From positions 5,295 through 69,294 of the forward strand of contig DATFXL010000102.1 of the NCBI GenBank assembly GCA_035316025.1: DNA of 64,000 nt, read 5' to 3'. Of this stretch, positions 50,427-59,084 are shown one piece after another; position 1 is the first letter of the stretch; each line of letters begins with the position of its first letter. The translations under genes were made by a program, and so were the position numbers. The notes beneath the pieces were generated by a model, which worked only from the letters and a program-made list of their open reading frames with translations, did no database searches and was not told where the DNA came from. Origin of the DNA: JALZAA01 sp035316025. Its GTDB lineage: Bacteria > Actinomycetota > Acidimicrobiia > IMCC26256 > JACDBD01.

Positions 50427-50807
50427 ATGGACGTCGGCGAGTTCACGCGTGCACTCGAGCGGCTCACCCCCGACGACGTGCACCGGATCGCGTCCACGCT
50501 GACGAGCAACCACGCCGATTCTGCCGCCGACGAGGTGGAGGCGTGGCGGGTCACCTTGACGATCGACCGGGTCCTACGCCGCACGCACCGCACGCGCGTC
50601 GCGGCGCATGCCGCGTCGACCGTCACGCACACCGTTCTGCAGATCGCGGCGGCGCAAGGGATTCGCCTTCCCGACGAGGAGGTCACCCACGTCGCCCGCG
50701 CCGCCGCGGAAGTCGCCCGCGGGCTCGTTGCCGGTGATGACGCACGCGCCGAGGTGCGCATGCTGCTCGTCGACTGGGCTCCGCTCGTCGGCCTCTCGGC
50801 GGCGTAA
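50427..50807 (+). CDS. Conserved hypothetical protein, mostly helical
   Basis: The 126-residue product is predicted helical and soluble, with no motif I recognise: VGEFTRALERLTPDDVHRIASTLTSN at the N-terminus and THVARAAAEVARGLVAGDDARAEVRML later. ATG 50427 is used; a GTG directly before it at 50424 is equally placed. It lies 51 bases after ppx and 29 before the aminotransferase. Confidence 0.6.
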   Translation: MDVGEFTRALERLTPDDVHRIASTLTSNHADSAADEVEAWRVTLTIDRVLRRTHRTRVAAHAASTVTHTVLQIAAAQGIRLPDEEVTHVARAAAEVARGLVAGDDARAEVRMLLVDWAPLVGLSAA

Positions 50808-50836
50808 GGAGCCGCGGGAGCGTTAGCGTTCCCAGC

Positions 50837-51934
50837 GTGCCGCAGAGCGAACGTCTCCTCCTCGGCCCCGGCCCTTCGAACCCGTACCCGGAAGCCGTCG
50901 CGGCCCTCACCCGTCCCGTCCTCGGGCACCTCGACCCAGAGTTTCTTGCGTTGCTCGACGAGACGATGGAGCGACTGCGGAGCGTCTTCCTCACCAAGAA
51001 CGCGCTGACACTGCCCATCAGCGGCACCGGATCGGCCGGCATGGAGGCGTGCTTCGTCAACCTTCTCGAGCCGGGTGACACCGCCGTCGTCGGCGTGAAC
51101 GGCGTGTTCGGGGAGCGAATGGCCGACGTCGCCCGCCGTTGCGGCGCCGAGGTCGTCCGCGTCGAGCAGGCGTGGGGGCGTGCCCTCGATCCGCATCAGC
51201 TGATCGACGCCCAGCGCGAGCACCCGGACGCCCGGCTGGTCGCGGTGGTGCACGCCGAGACGTCGACCGGCGTCGAGAACGACATCGCGCCGCTCGCTGC
51301 CGTAGCCGATACCGACTCGCTCCTTGTCGTCGACGCCGTCACGTCGCTGGCCGGGATTCCGGTCGATGTCGACGGATGGCGGATCGACGCCTGCTACTCC
51401 GGCACCCAGAAGTGCCTGGGAGTCCCGCCCGGGCTCGCGCCGCTCACGTTCGGGCAGCGCGCCGTGGACCGGCTGCGCAACCGCGTGCATCCACCGCAGT
51501 CGTGGTACCTCGACCTGGGGCTCATCGGCGCCTACGTCGGCGGCTCGACGCGTCGCTATCACCACACGGCGCCCATCGTGATGATCTACTCGCTGCACGC
51601 CGGCTTGGGAGCAGTGCTCGAGGAGGGCCTCGACGCCGTCTGGGAACGCCATCGACGCGTCGGCGCGCGGCTACACGCGGAGCTCCCCGGGCTCGGCTTC
51701 CGGCTGGCGGCCGAGCGGGGTCATCAGCTTCCCGAGCTCACGACGGCGTGGCTGCCCGAAGGCGCCGACGACGCTGCGCTGCGCAAGGCGTTGCTCGAGA
51801 CATACGGCATCGAAGTCGGCGGCGGACTCGGCGAGTTCGCCGGCAAGGCGTGGCGCATCGGCCTGATGGGTCACTCGGCGCGTGACCGGTCCGTCACGGC
51901 GCTGCTGGGAGCGCTGCGAGAGCTGCTGGCATGA
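50837..51934 (+). CDS. Class V aminotransferase (serine-pyruvate/alanine-glyoxylate type)
   Basis: This 365-residue PLP enzyme has LLGPGPSNPYPEAVAAL, ISGTGSAGMEACFVNLL (phosphate cup), VVDAVTSLAGIPVDVDGW (Asp for the pyridine nitrogen) and YSGTQKCLGVPPG with the PLP lysine. The family includes alanine-glyoxylate, serine-glyoxylate and serine-pyruvate transaminases; substrates cannot be separated here. Start GTG 50837. The stop overlaps the DUF3089 gene by four bases. Confidence 0.92.
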   Translation: MPQSERLLLGPGPSNPYPEAVAALTRPVLGHLDPEFLALLDETMERLRSVFLTKNALTLPISGTGSAGMEACFVNLLEPGDTAVVGVNGVFGERMADVARRCGAEVVRVEQAWGRALDPHQLIDAQREHPDARLVAVVHAETSTGVENDIAPLAAVADTDSLLVVDAVTSLAGIPVDVDGWRIDACYSGTQKCLGVPPGLAPLTFGQRAVDRLRNRVHPPQSWYLDLGLIGAYVGGSTRRYHHTAPIVMIYSLHAGLGAVLEEGLDAVWERHRRVGARLHAELPGLGFRLAAERGHQLPELTTAWLPEGADDAALRKALLETYGIEVGGGLGEFAGKAWRIGLMGHSARDRSVTALLGALRELLA

Positions 51935-53052
51935 CGCACCCGGCGCGAGCGCTCTGCGCCGGCGTCGTCGTCTGGGTGATCGCCGCCGGCGTTGGCATGT
52001 CCGCTGCGTCGCCGGCGCAGCCGCAGTCGTCCCCGACGGTGTGGCTTTGCCGCCCCCACATCAAGAACAACCCGTGCGCGTCGGATCTCACGACCACAGT
52101 CATCCATCCGGACGGGAAGAAGACGACACGGCGGGCGTCCCCAGCCGCCGATCCGCCTGTTGACTGCTTCTACGTGTACCCGACAGTCAGTGCGCAGCCA
52201 ACGGTCAACGCCAACCTCAATATCGATCCCGAGCTCATCGCTGTGGCCGAGAACCAGGCGGCACGCTTCTCGCAGGTCTGTCGCATGTACGCGCCGGTCT
52301 ACCCGCAGCTCACGCTGTCGGCCATCGGGGGCGGGGCGACCCCGCAAGCCCGTGCGGCCGCCTACGCCGGCGTGCTCGCGGGATGGAAGGAGTACCTCGC
52401 CAAGTACAACAAGGGTCGCGGCGTCGTGTTCATCGGCCACTCGCAGGGCAGCGGCATGCTGATTCAGCTCCTCAAATCCGAGGTCGATCCCAACCCGAAG
52501 TTGCAACGCCAGATGGTGTCCGCGTTCCTCCTCGGCGGGAACGTCACCGTCCCCGAGGGTAAGAACGTCGGCGGCGACTTCCAGAACATCCCCGCTTGCG
52601 AATCCGCCAAGGAGACGCACTGCGTCCTGGCGTACTCGATGTACGGGCAGCAGCCGCCGCCCGACGGCCTGTTCGGGAAGACGCGGGTCGGCGCGGACGG
52701 TACGAACCTGCAGGTCTTGTGCGTGAACCCGGCGTCGTTCTCCGGCGACGGGCCGCTGGAGCCGTACCTGCGCACGAAGCCGTTTCCCGGACCCATCGGC
52801 GCCGCCGCCGGTGCTCCCCCCACCGCGCCGACGCCGTGGGTCGCGTACCCGAAGCTGTACAGCGCGCAGTGTCAACAAGCCAACGGCTTCACCTGGCTCC
52901 AGGTCACCGACGTCGGCAAGCAGGACGCACCGCGCTATCAGCCCCGCGGCTCCCTGCCGCCCAACTGGGGTCTCCACCTGGGCGACATCAACCTCGCGCT
53001 CGGGAACCTCGTCGACGTCGCCCGCCAGCAAGCCGCTGCGTACCGCAAGTAG
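51931..53052 (+). CDS. Secreted DUF3089 (alpha/beta-hydrolase, lipase-like) protein
   Basis: This 373-residue protein has a signal peptide (residues 1-30, AASPAQP after the hydrophobic core) and an alpha/beta-hydrolase domain. CFYVYPTVSAQPTVNANL is typical of DUF3089, and the nucleophile elbow is GHSQGSG. Five cysteines may form disulfides. DUF3089 proteins are lipase/esterase-like and common in mycobacteria and relatives. It is coupled to the aminotransferase gene by an ATGA overlap. Confidence 0.88.
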   Translation: MTHPARALCAGVVVWVIAAGVGMSAASPAQPQSSPTVWLCRPHIKNNPCASDLTTTVIHPDGKKTTRRASPAADPPVDCFYVYPTVSAQPTVNANLNIDPELIAVAENQAARFSQVCRMYAPVYPQLTLSAIGGGATPQARAAAYAGVLAGWKEYLAKYNKGRGVVFIGHSQGSGMLIQLLKSEVDPNPKLQRQMVSAFLLGGNVTVPEGKNVGGDFQNIPACESAKETHCVLAYSMYGQQPPPDGLFGKTRVGADGTNLQVLCVNPASFSGDGPLEPYLRTKPFPGPIGAAAGAPPTAPTPWVAYPKLYSAQCQQANGFTWLQVTDVGKQDAPRYQPRGSLPPNWGLHLGDINLALGNLVDVARQQAAAYRK

Positions 53053-53066
53053 CGCGCCAGCACCGC

Positions 53067-54269
53067 TCACGCCGCGAGTGGTGGCCCGTGGGTGTTGCGG
53101 GGATGGCGAGGATCGCCCGGGGGAACGAATGCCCGCTTGCCCGTTCCCTCGACGAGGGCCCAGTTGTCCCTGGTCTTGAGGTCGTGATGGTGGCGGCAGT
53201 ACCGGTCGCACAGCTCGAGCAGCGTCATATGGGTTTGTGACCAGTCCTCGCGGTGGTCGACTTCCAGGTAGGTCAAGCTGTTGCAGCCTTCGACGGCACA
53301 GGTGGGGTACAGCCACTCGAGGGCGCTGAGCTGGCGGGCGTTGGGCCGGCGTCCCAGGTGGGCGACGCCGGCGACGTCCCGGCCTTTCGTAACCACTGCG
53401 GCGAGGAACGGGTCCTCGGTGTCGAGCAGGTGGCGAATGGCCGAAACGGCGATGGGACCGTAGCCCGCGATCTCGCAGGTCTCATCGCTGGTCGGGAACC
53501 CGCGCAGCAGGGCGGCAAGGTCGACCCGCACGAGGATCTTCGCCCGGCGCGACCGCTTGGCCGCGCCGCCCGTCGCACCGGCGCGACGAGCGAGCTCGGC
53601 CAGCGCGTCGGCGGCGTGCGCCTCGAGGCGCTCTGCCCGACCCTGATTGCGGGCCAGAGCGAGGAGCTCGTCGCGGACGGGCTCGATCGCGGCCATGACC
53701 CCGGCGATGACCTCGGGGTTGTCGCGCATCTGCAACAGAGCGGCGCCTTCGACATCGTTCCAGGACCGCAGGTACCGCTGACGGTGGATGCGCCGCCGGC
53801 GCTCCTCGAGATCCATGACGTTCGCCTTGGTGCGGGCGCACTCGTCGCGCAGCTCTCCGTAGCTGCCGCGCGCTGCCTGCTCGAGGAGCCGCTGCTCGGC
53901 GTGTGGATCAGCGGTGGCGGCGTCGGTGATCACCGCCACCTGATGGGCCGACAGCTCGCCCCGTCGAGCGGCGGCCTCGACGGCGGGAAGCTCCCGAAGG
54001 CGACGGGCGCACTCGAGCGCGTCGCGCGCCGGACCGACCGGCGTGCCCGTCAAGCGCGCCAGATGATGCGCCGCCGACCGATCGCCTTCGCGCTTCCACA
54101 CGTTCGTCTCCGCCACCCGCGCCGCCGCCAGCGACTTCACCGCGGCCGCCATCTTCTCGATGGCCGCCGCATCCTTCACCGCCCGCGCCGCATCATCGGC
54201 GCCCAGCCGGCGGGCATCGAAGCGCGCCGCGTACTCGCCCATCGAGCTCCGGAGCTCCGATAACCTCAT
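53067..54269 (-). CDS. DUF222/HNH endonuclease domain protein
   Basis: This 400-residue protein has the long DUF222 helical region (about 25-260) and a C-terminal HNH motif (CAVEGCNSLTYLEVDHREDWSQTHMTLLELCDRYCRHHHDLKTRDNW) with the CxxC-H-H zinc/metal layout. These proteins are abundant, often multicopy, in actinobacteria. They are called endonucleases by motif, but their biology is unclear; some may be mobile. ATG 54269. It is convergent with the DUF3089 gene (14-base gap). Confidence 0.9.
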   Translation of the reverse strand: MRLSELRSSMGEYAARFDARRLGADDAARAVKDAAAIEKMAAAVKSLAAARVAETNVWKREGDRSAAHHLARLTGTPVGPARDALECARRLRELPAVEAAARRGELSAHQVAVITDAATADPHAEQRLLEQAARGSYGELRDECARTKANVMDLEERRRRIHRQRYLRSWNDVEGAALLQMRDNPEVIAGVMAAIEPVRDELLALARNQGRAERLEAHAADALAELARRAGATGGAAKRSRRAKILVRVDLAALLRGFPTSDETCEIAGYGPIAVSAIRHLLDTEDPFLAAVVTKGRDVAGVAHLGRRPNARQLSALEWLYPTCAVEGCNSLTYLEVDHREDWSQTHMTLLELCDRYCRHHHDLKTRDNWALVEGTGKRAFVPPGDPRHPRNTHGPPLAA

Positions 54270-54325
54270 ATCCCGGAGCGTACGAACGGGGTATGACAGC
54301 TACGCGGGTGCGCGCACCTGGTCCG

Positions 54326-54928
54326 CTATGAGGTGTTGCGGTCCTCAGTCCGGGTGGCCGCAGCGGTGGGCTGCATGATCGTGTCGCGGTAGTAGCGCAG
54401 CTCCGCGAGGGACTCCCGGATGTCGTCGAGCGCGCGGTGAGTCTCGGTCTTGCCCGGACGCTTCTTGTATGCGTCGGGATACCAGCGCCGGCAAAGCTCC
54501 TTGAGCGACGACACGTCGATGCTCCGGTAGTGGAGATAGCGGTCGAGCTGGGGTAGGTAGCGGTCGAGGAAGCGGCGGTCGACGCCGATCGAGTTGCCGC
54601 ACATCGGTGCCGTGCCGGGCTCGGGTACGAACTGCCTGATGTAATCGACGGCCTGCTTGCCGGCGTCCTCGAGCGTGAGCGACGACCGCTCGATCTCGCT
54701 CAGCAGTCCGGACTTGGTGTGCATCTTGCGCACGAAGTCGTCCATCTCGGCCAGCACCTCGGGCGGTTCGTGTACCACCAGGTCGAGGCCTTCGGCAAGC
54801 AGCTCGAGGCGGGCGTCGGTGACGAGCACCGCCAGCTCGACGATCCGGTGCCGCTCGACCTCGAGGCCGGTCATCTCGAGGTCGATCCACACGAGGCGGT
54901 CATCGGCGCTGGCCGGGGCCTCGGGCAC
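54326..54928 (-). CDS. orn: Oligoribonuclease
   Basis: Orn degrades two- to five-base RNA oligos, including pGpG from c-di-GMP. The 200-residue DEDDh exonuclease has LVWIDLEMTGLEVERHRIVELAV (DxE), MCGNSIGVDRRFLDRYLP (the second Asp), YHYR-like HYRSIDVSSLKELCRRWYP and KTETHRALDDI (H and D). Start GTG 54928. The same strand leads into the DUF222 gene 56 bases later. Confidence 0.95.
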   Translation of the reverse strand: MPEAPASADDRLVWIDLEMTGLEVERHRIVELAVLVTDARLELLAEGLDLVVHEPPEVLAEMDDFVRKMHTKSGLLSEIERSSLTLEDAGKQAVDYIRQFVPEPGTAPMCGNSIGVDRRFLDRYLPQLDRYLHYRSIDVSSLKELCRRWYPDAYKKRPGKTETHRALDDIRESLAELRYYRDTIMQPTAAATRTEDRNTS

Positions 54929-54977
54929 GGGATCACGCTACCGTTCACGACGTCATGGCGATGATGACGACGACGAC

Positions 54978-55595
54978 ATGACCAGCGTCCGGCACGCCAA
55001 GTCGATCGCCCTCGGTGGGCCGCGTATCGACCTACGGCCCCTCCGGAGCAGCGACTTCGGAGCCTGGCAGGACGTGCGCACGCGCAGCCGCGACTGGCTC
55101 GAGCCGTGGGAGCCGCTCGCCGACCCCGGGAGCCCCGACCCCGTGACCGATCCTGAAGCCTTCCGCGCCCGCTGCGGCGCGTGGGAGCGGCAACGGCACT
55201 TCGACACGGCCTACGGCTTCGGGTTGTTCCTCCACGACGGCTCGCTGATCGGCGAAGTGAGCCTCGGGAGCGTGCAGCGCGGACCGTTCCAGTCGGCGTT
55301 CGTGGGCTATTGGATCGACGCGCTGCACGCGGGGCAGAGCCTCGTCCCCGAAGGGGTTGCCGTGATCCTTCGGTACGGCTTCGACGAGTTGCACCTCCAC
55401 CGCATCGAAGCCGCCATCGTGCCCCGCAACAGCGCGAGCCGCCGGGTGGCGCACAAGCTCGGCCTCCGGCAGGAAGGCGTGGCGGAACGGTTCCTCCAGA
55501 TCCGCGGCGTGTGGGAGGACCACGTCCGCTACGCGATCACGTCCGAGGAGTGGGACGTGCGCCGCGACGAGATCACGAGGCGGTTCCTCACCTGA
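54978..55595 (+). CDS. GNAT N-acetyltransferase (RimJ/RimL-like)
   Basis: This 205-residue acetyltransferase has IDLRPLRSSDFGAWQDVR, GEVSLGSVQRGPFQSAFVGYWID, and the acetyl-CoA loop region GQSLVPEGVAVILRYGFDELHLHRIEAAIVPRNSASRRVAHKLGLRQEGV. It is typical of ribosomal-protein-type N-alpha acetyltransferases. ATG 54978 follows a GATGACGAC run. It is divergent from orn and nearly touches the ion-channel gene. Confidence 0.88.
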   Translation: MTSVRHAKSIALGGPRIDLRPLRSSDFGAWQDVRTRSRDWLEPWEPLADPGSPDPVTDPEAFRARCGAWERQRHFDTAYGFGLFLHDGSLIGEVSLGSVQRGPFQSAFVGYWIDALHAGQSLVPEGVAVILRYGFDELHLHRIEAAIVPRNSASRRVAHKLGLRQEGVAERFLQIRGVWEDHVRYAITSEEWDVRRDEITRRFLT

Positions 55596-56275
55596 ACCCA
55601 GGGTCGCCCGGTCGCAGCCGGAGCTTCTCCACCGAGGACGCCTACGGTCTCCTGCTCGCGATCATCATCCTCACCTTCGTCCTGCTGTCGCAGGTCGATC
55701 CGGCCCGCTGGACTCGGCTCGTCGTCGCACCCAGTGTCGGCGCCATGCTGCTCCTCGCGCTGTACGCGTCACGTGCCCGGTTCGAGCTCGTGCGGGCGGC
55801 GGTGATCGCCCTGGCCGTCTCGTACCTGATCGTCTTCGCCGAGGCGTTGTTCGACAGCGAGGCCTTCAAAGGCTCCATCTATCTCATCTACGGGCTGCTG
55901 CTCCTGATCACGCCGCTCGTCATCATCAACCGCATCCTGCGGCATCCCGAGGTCCAGGTCTCGACCATCCTCGGCGCGATCTGTGCCTACATGCTCATCG
56001 GCATGGTGTTCGGGTTCGTGTACGCGCTGATCGGGCGGATCGACCCACCGTTCTTCGCCAAGCACGGCCCCGTCGACCAGTTCGACTACTTCTATTTCAG
56101 TTACGCGTGCTTGACGACCGTCGGCTTCGGTGACTTCGTGTCGCGCGGCGACTTCGGCCGCGCGCTGTCCGTGCTGGAAGCCGCGTTCGGCCAGGTCTTC
56201 CTCGTGACCCTCATCGCTCGCCTCGTCTCGCTGTTCAAGCCGCCGCAACGCGACGCGAACTCCTCCGAGACCTGA
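55592..56275 (+). CDS. Two-pore-loop-type potassium channel family protein
   Basis: The product has four or five membrane helices and a final pore module with the selectivity filter TTVGFGDF (TVGFGD, a variant of TVGYGD) before the last helix and a short cytoplasmic tail. It probably conducts K+. The start is uncertain: a CTG at 55592 overlaps the GNAT stop (CTGA) and gives 227 residues, starting just before the first helix; GTG 55550 would overlap the GNAT gene by 46 bases. No ATG exists in this region. The channel core from residue 15 is clear either way. Confidence 0.75.
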   Translation: MNPGSPGRSRSFSTEDAYGLLLAIIILTFVLLSQVDPARWTRLVVAPSVGAMLLLALYASRARFELVRAAVIALAVSYLIVFAEALFDSEAFKGSIYLIYGLLLLITPLVIINRILRHPEVQVSTILGAICAYMLIGMVFGFVYALIGRIDPPFFAKHGPVDQFDYFYFSYACLTTVGFGDFVSRGDFGRALSVLEAAFGQVFLVTLIARLVSLFKPPQRDANSSET

Positions 56276-56312
56276 ACGGTCACGACCAGGCGGAGGAACA
56301 CGGCCCGTGCGC

Positions 56313-57077
56313 TCACGACCTTCGGCGGCGGGCCTCGGCCTTCGCCCGCTGCTCGGCGAAGAAGCCCTGCTCGAGACTCCAACGCTGACGTTCGAGCTCG
56401 AGGGCGACGGCCTCGTCGAGCGATCCCAACCGCGGCGTCTCGCGCAACGACGCCTTGACCTTCCTCGCGAGCTCCCGAGGAAGGTCAGCAGCGCGCCCGG
56501 CGATGCGCGTCGCCTCGTCGAGCAGCTCGGCCTCGTCGACGCACGTCCAGGCCAGCCCGATCTCCGCCGCCCGCTCGCCGCCCGGCGCCTCACCTCCGAG
56601 CACCATGGCCGCCGCGGCTTGCGGGCCCACGGCCTCGGTGAGCAACCGCGTGTGCCCTCCGCCTGGGTGCAGCCCGATGCGCGCGAACCGACAGTCGAAA
56701 CGCGCCGACGGGCTCGCGACGCGGACGTCGCACGCCAGCGCGAGGTTCAGACCCGCACCGACGGCGGGACCGTTCACCGCCGCGACCGTCGGCAGCGTGC
56801 AGCGGTGGACGCGGAGGAAGCCGTCGTAGATCGACGGCAGCGCGCCGCGCTCCTCGCGCGCGCCGCTCATCGCACCGAGTGCGCCGACGTCGGCGCCGGA
56901 GCAGAACGCGGGCGGGGCGCCCGTGACCACGAGCGCGCCGACACCGTCGTCGTCCTCCAGAGCGTCGACGGTGGACACGATCTCGCCTACGAGCTCCGAC
57001 GAGAGCGCGTTCCTACGGTCGGGGTCGTCGAGGGTGAGCAGTGCGACACGCTCACGCCGCTCGACGCGGAGCGGCAC
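56313..57077 (-). CDS. Enoyl-CoA hydratase/isomerase family protein
   Basis: This 254-residue crotonase-fold protein has FCSGADVGALG and VNGPAVGAGLNLALACDVRVAS (oxyanion hole), then FARIGLHPGGGHTRLL, where the second catalytic Glu position is changed to GG-type residues. It may be an isomerase or a degenerate hydratase. GTG 57077 sits five bases after the epimerase stop, so it is the last gene of the MATE-PlsC-epimerase run. Confidence 0.86.
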   Translation of the reverse strand: MPLRVERRERVALLTLDDPDRRNALSSELVGEIVSTVDALEDDDGVGALVVTGAPPAFCSGADVGALGAMSGAREERGALPSIYDGFLRVHRCTLPTVAAVNGPAVGAGLNLALACDVRVASPSARFDCRFARIGLHPGGGHTRLLTEAVGPQAAAAMVLGGEAPGGERAAEIGLAWTCVDEAELLDEATRIAGRAADLPRELARKVKASLRETPRLGSLDEAVALELERQRWSLEQGFFAEQRAKAEARRRRS

Positions 57078-57082
57078 GGTCG

Positions 57083-58120
57083 CTACCCGCGGTCTCGCAC
57101 GACGGCCGCCGAATGCCGGAAGAACGCCTCGACGTCCTTCTCGTACGTGTACTCGGGCTCCGACGACCCGACGGCGCGCTGAAGCCGGAGGCTGCGAGCG
57201 AAGGCGTCGACGGCCCCCGCGGTCGTGTACTTGTACCGGAACCCGGCCCGCTTGAATCGGGAGTTGTCGACCCCGCGGCCGTACCGCAACAGGCTGAGCA
57301 TCTCGGGCGGCATGTCGATGAGTCGGAGCGCTCGCAACGGCTCGACGGCCACGTTGGCGAGGACGGGCGGCAGCGGCACCCGGGGCCGGCCGGCGATCCG
57401 GCACACCTCGCTCCAGGTGACCATGCCGTCGCCGGCGACGTTGTAGATGCCGGGCACGTCGTGGGTCGTCGAGTACATGAGCGCGTTGACGACATCTTCT
57501 TCGTGGGTGAACTGGAGGCGGGGATCGAACCCGAGCAGCTCGGGCGCGGCGGGCATCCGCAGCGCGTGCGCGAACGGCGTCGCCATGTGGTCGCCCAGCA
57601 CGTTCGAGAAGCGGAGCACGGTGACGAGCACGTGCGGGTTGTCCTCGGCGAAGTCACGCACGAAGGACTCTGACGAAAGCAGCGACCGCTCGATGCTCGT
57701 CTGCGGCGCACGCGTCCGGGCTGACTCCTCACGGAAGAAGTACGGGTCCTGGTAGTTCGACCCGTAGACGAGCGTGGAGCTCTTGACGACGACCTTGCGC
57801 ACCGGGCTGTTTGCCGCGCCCGCGGCGGCCGAGAGGTTCATCGTCCCGATCACGTTGATCTCGTGCATGGCCCGCCCGCTGAGCTGGGTCGAGTCGACGA
57901 CCAAGTGCGTGTGCAGGATCGTGTCCACCTGGGTCGCCTCGACGATGCGCTGCAGGATCGAGTGCGAGGAGTCTGTGCGCACGAACTCGGTGCGCTCGAG
58001 CGGCAGGACGGGATCGGACGTGTCGACGCCGACGACGACCTCCACGTCGGGGCGCGCCTCGAGCTCCTGGGCCAGCCGGCTGCCCCAGAAGGTTCCCAGC
58101 CCGGTGACGAGCACCCGCAC
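57083..58120 (-). CDS. NAD-dependent epimerase/dehydratase (GalE2/Rv0501-like)
   Basis: This 345-residue extended SDR starts VLVTGLGTFWGSRLAQEL (GxGxxxG variant). It has KVVVKSSTLVYGSNYQDP in the Ser/Thr region, NVLGDHMATPF, and a C-terminal substrate domain. The gene pair with the downstream-facing PlsC-like protein resembles mycobacterial Rv0501 (galE2)-Rv0502, where the function is also unclear. GTG 58120 is three bases after the PlsC-like stop. Confidence 0.88.
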   Translation of the reverse strand: MRVLVTGLGTFWGSRLAQELEARPDVEVVVGVDTSDPVLPLERTEFVRTDSSHSILQRIVEATQVDTILHTHLVVDSTQLSGRAMHEINVIGTMNLSAAAGAANSPVRKVVVKSSTLVYGSNYQDPYFFREESARTRAPQTSIERSLLSSESFVRDFAEDNPHVLVTVLRFSNVLGDHMATPFAHALRMPAAPELLGFDPRLQFTHEEDVVNALMYSTTHDVPGIYNVAGDGMVTWSEVCRIAGRPRVPLPPVLANVAVEPLRALRLIDMPPEMLSLLRYGRGVDNSRFKRAGFRYKYTTAGAVDAFARSLRLQRAVGSSEPEYTYEKDVEAFFRHSAAVVRDRG

Positions 58121-58123
58121 GGG

Positions 58124-59038
58124 TCAGCCGGTCCAGACGCTGCGACGGGCGCGCAGCATGTCGTACAGGGCGTGCTGGATGCGCTCCCGGATGTGTTCGG
58201 CCTCGTCCATGACCCGGCTACGGCTGTACCGCTCCTGATCGGCCGGGACGTCGAAGTGCGCCGGAGGCAGGACGCGCAGCTTGAACTTCGCGGGGAAGTA
58301 AGCCAGCAACCCGAGGGGGCCGAGCATGAGCATCTGCGGCGTGACCGGGAAGTACGGGATGTTGAGCATCCTCGCCAGCCGCGGGCTCTTCCAAACGATG
58401 GGCATCGACTCCTCTGCGCCCACGACGGCGATGGGCACGACGGGGACGCCCGCGCGCATCGCGATCTCGACGAACCCGCCCCGCCCGAAGCGGTTCAGCT
58501 TGTACCGGTCCCGGTACAGCTTGCCGGTGCCCTTCGTTCCCTCGGGGAAGACGAGCACGAGCTGCTTGTCGTCGTGGAGAAGCCGGTACGCGTTATCGGG
58601 ATGAGCCGGGACGCCGCCGAAGCGCGACCAGAGAGTCCCGAGCATGGGAATGGCTCGCAGCAGGTTCTCGGCCAGCCCGTAGACCGGCCGATGGAGCTCC
58701 TTCTCGATGCCGTGCATGATCACTGGCGCGTCCGACGGGATGGCGGCCGCGTGGTTGGCCACGATCAAAGCGCCGCCCTGGCGCGGGATGTGCTCGAGCC
58801 CCTCCCATTCGACACGGAACCAGTGCGAGTACAGGGGGTCGTAGACCATGCGCGCGACCTCACGCATGCGTTCGCTGCGGCCCCAGGCGTCGACGTCGCC
58901 GCGTCGAACGGCGGCGTCTTCGGACTCGGGTTGCGGCACAGGGACCAGATCGGTGCTCTGCGGCGGCGCCTCCACGTCGAGGTCGTCAGGAGCACGCAGA
59001 TTCACCGACGGTGCCTGCTGGTCCCACTGATCGGACAT
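58124..59038 (-). CDS. PlsC-like lysophospholipid acyltransferase family protein (Rv0502-like)
   Basis: This 304-residue protein has the acyltransferase motif region GGALIVANHAAAIPSDAPVI (H...D spacing wider than HX4D, as in the Rv0502 group), FGGVPAHPDNAYRLL, and VFPEGTKGTGK. The first 60 residues are disordered. It probably acylates a lipid at the membrane. ATG 59038. Its stop is three bases from the epimerase start, making a conserved pair. Confidence 0.88.
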   Translation of the reverse strand: MSDQWDQQAPSVNLRAPDDLDVEAPPQSTDLVPVPQPESEDAAVRRGDVDAWGRSERMREVARMVYDPLYSHWFRVEWEGLEHIPRQGGALIVANHAAAIPSDAPVIMHGIEKELHRPVYGLAENLLRAIPMLGTLWSRFGGVPAHPDNAYRLLHDDKQLVLVFPEGTKGTGKLYRDRYKLNRFGRGGFVEIAMRAGVPVVPIAVVGAEESMPIVWKSPRLARMLNIPYFPVTPQMLMLGPLGLLAYFPAKFKLRVLPPAHFDVPADQERYSRSRVMDEAEHIRERIQHALYDMLRARRSVWTG

Positions 59039-59084
59039 CCCGGGAAGGAAACCGCGTCGCGGGACGCCGCGCAAACCGCCGAAT

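Noticed and set aside
54241..54262. GGAGCTCCGGAGCTCC repeat near the DUF222 start
   Set aside because: It lies inside coding sequence and encodes the family-like SELRSSM segment; no regulatory reason is visible.
54955..54980. GATGACGAC microsatellite before the GNAT gene
   Set aside because: It is a short Asp-codon-like run in the 5' region without further copies; probably chance in GC-rich DNA.
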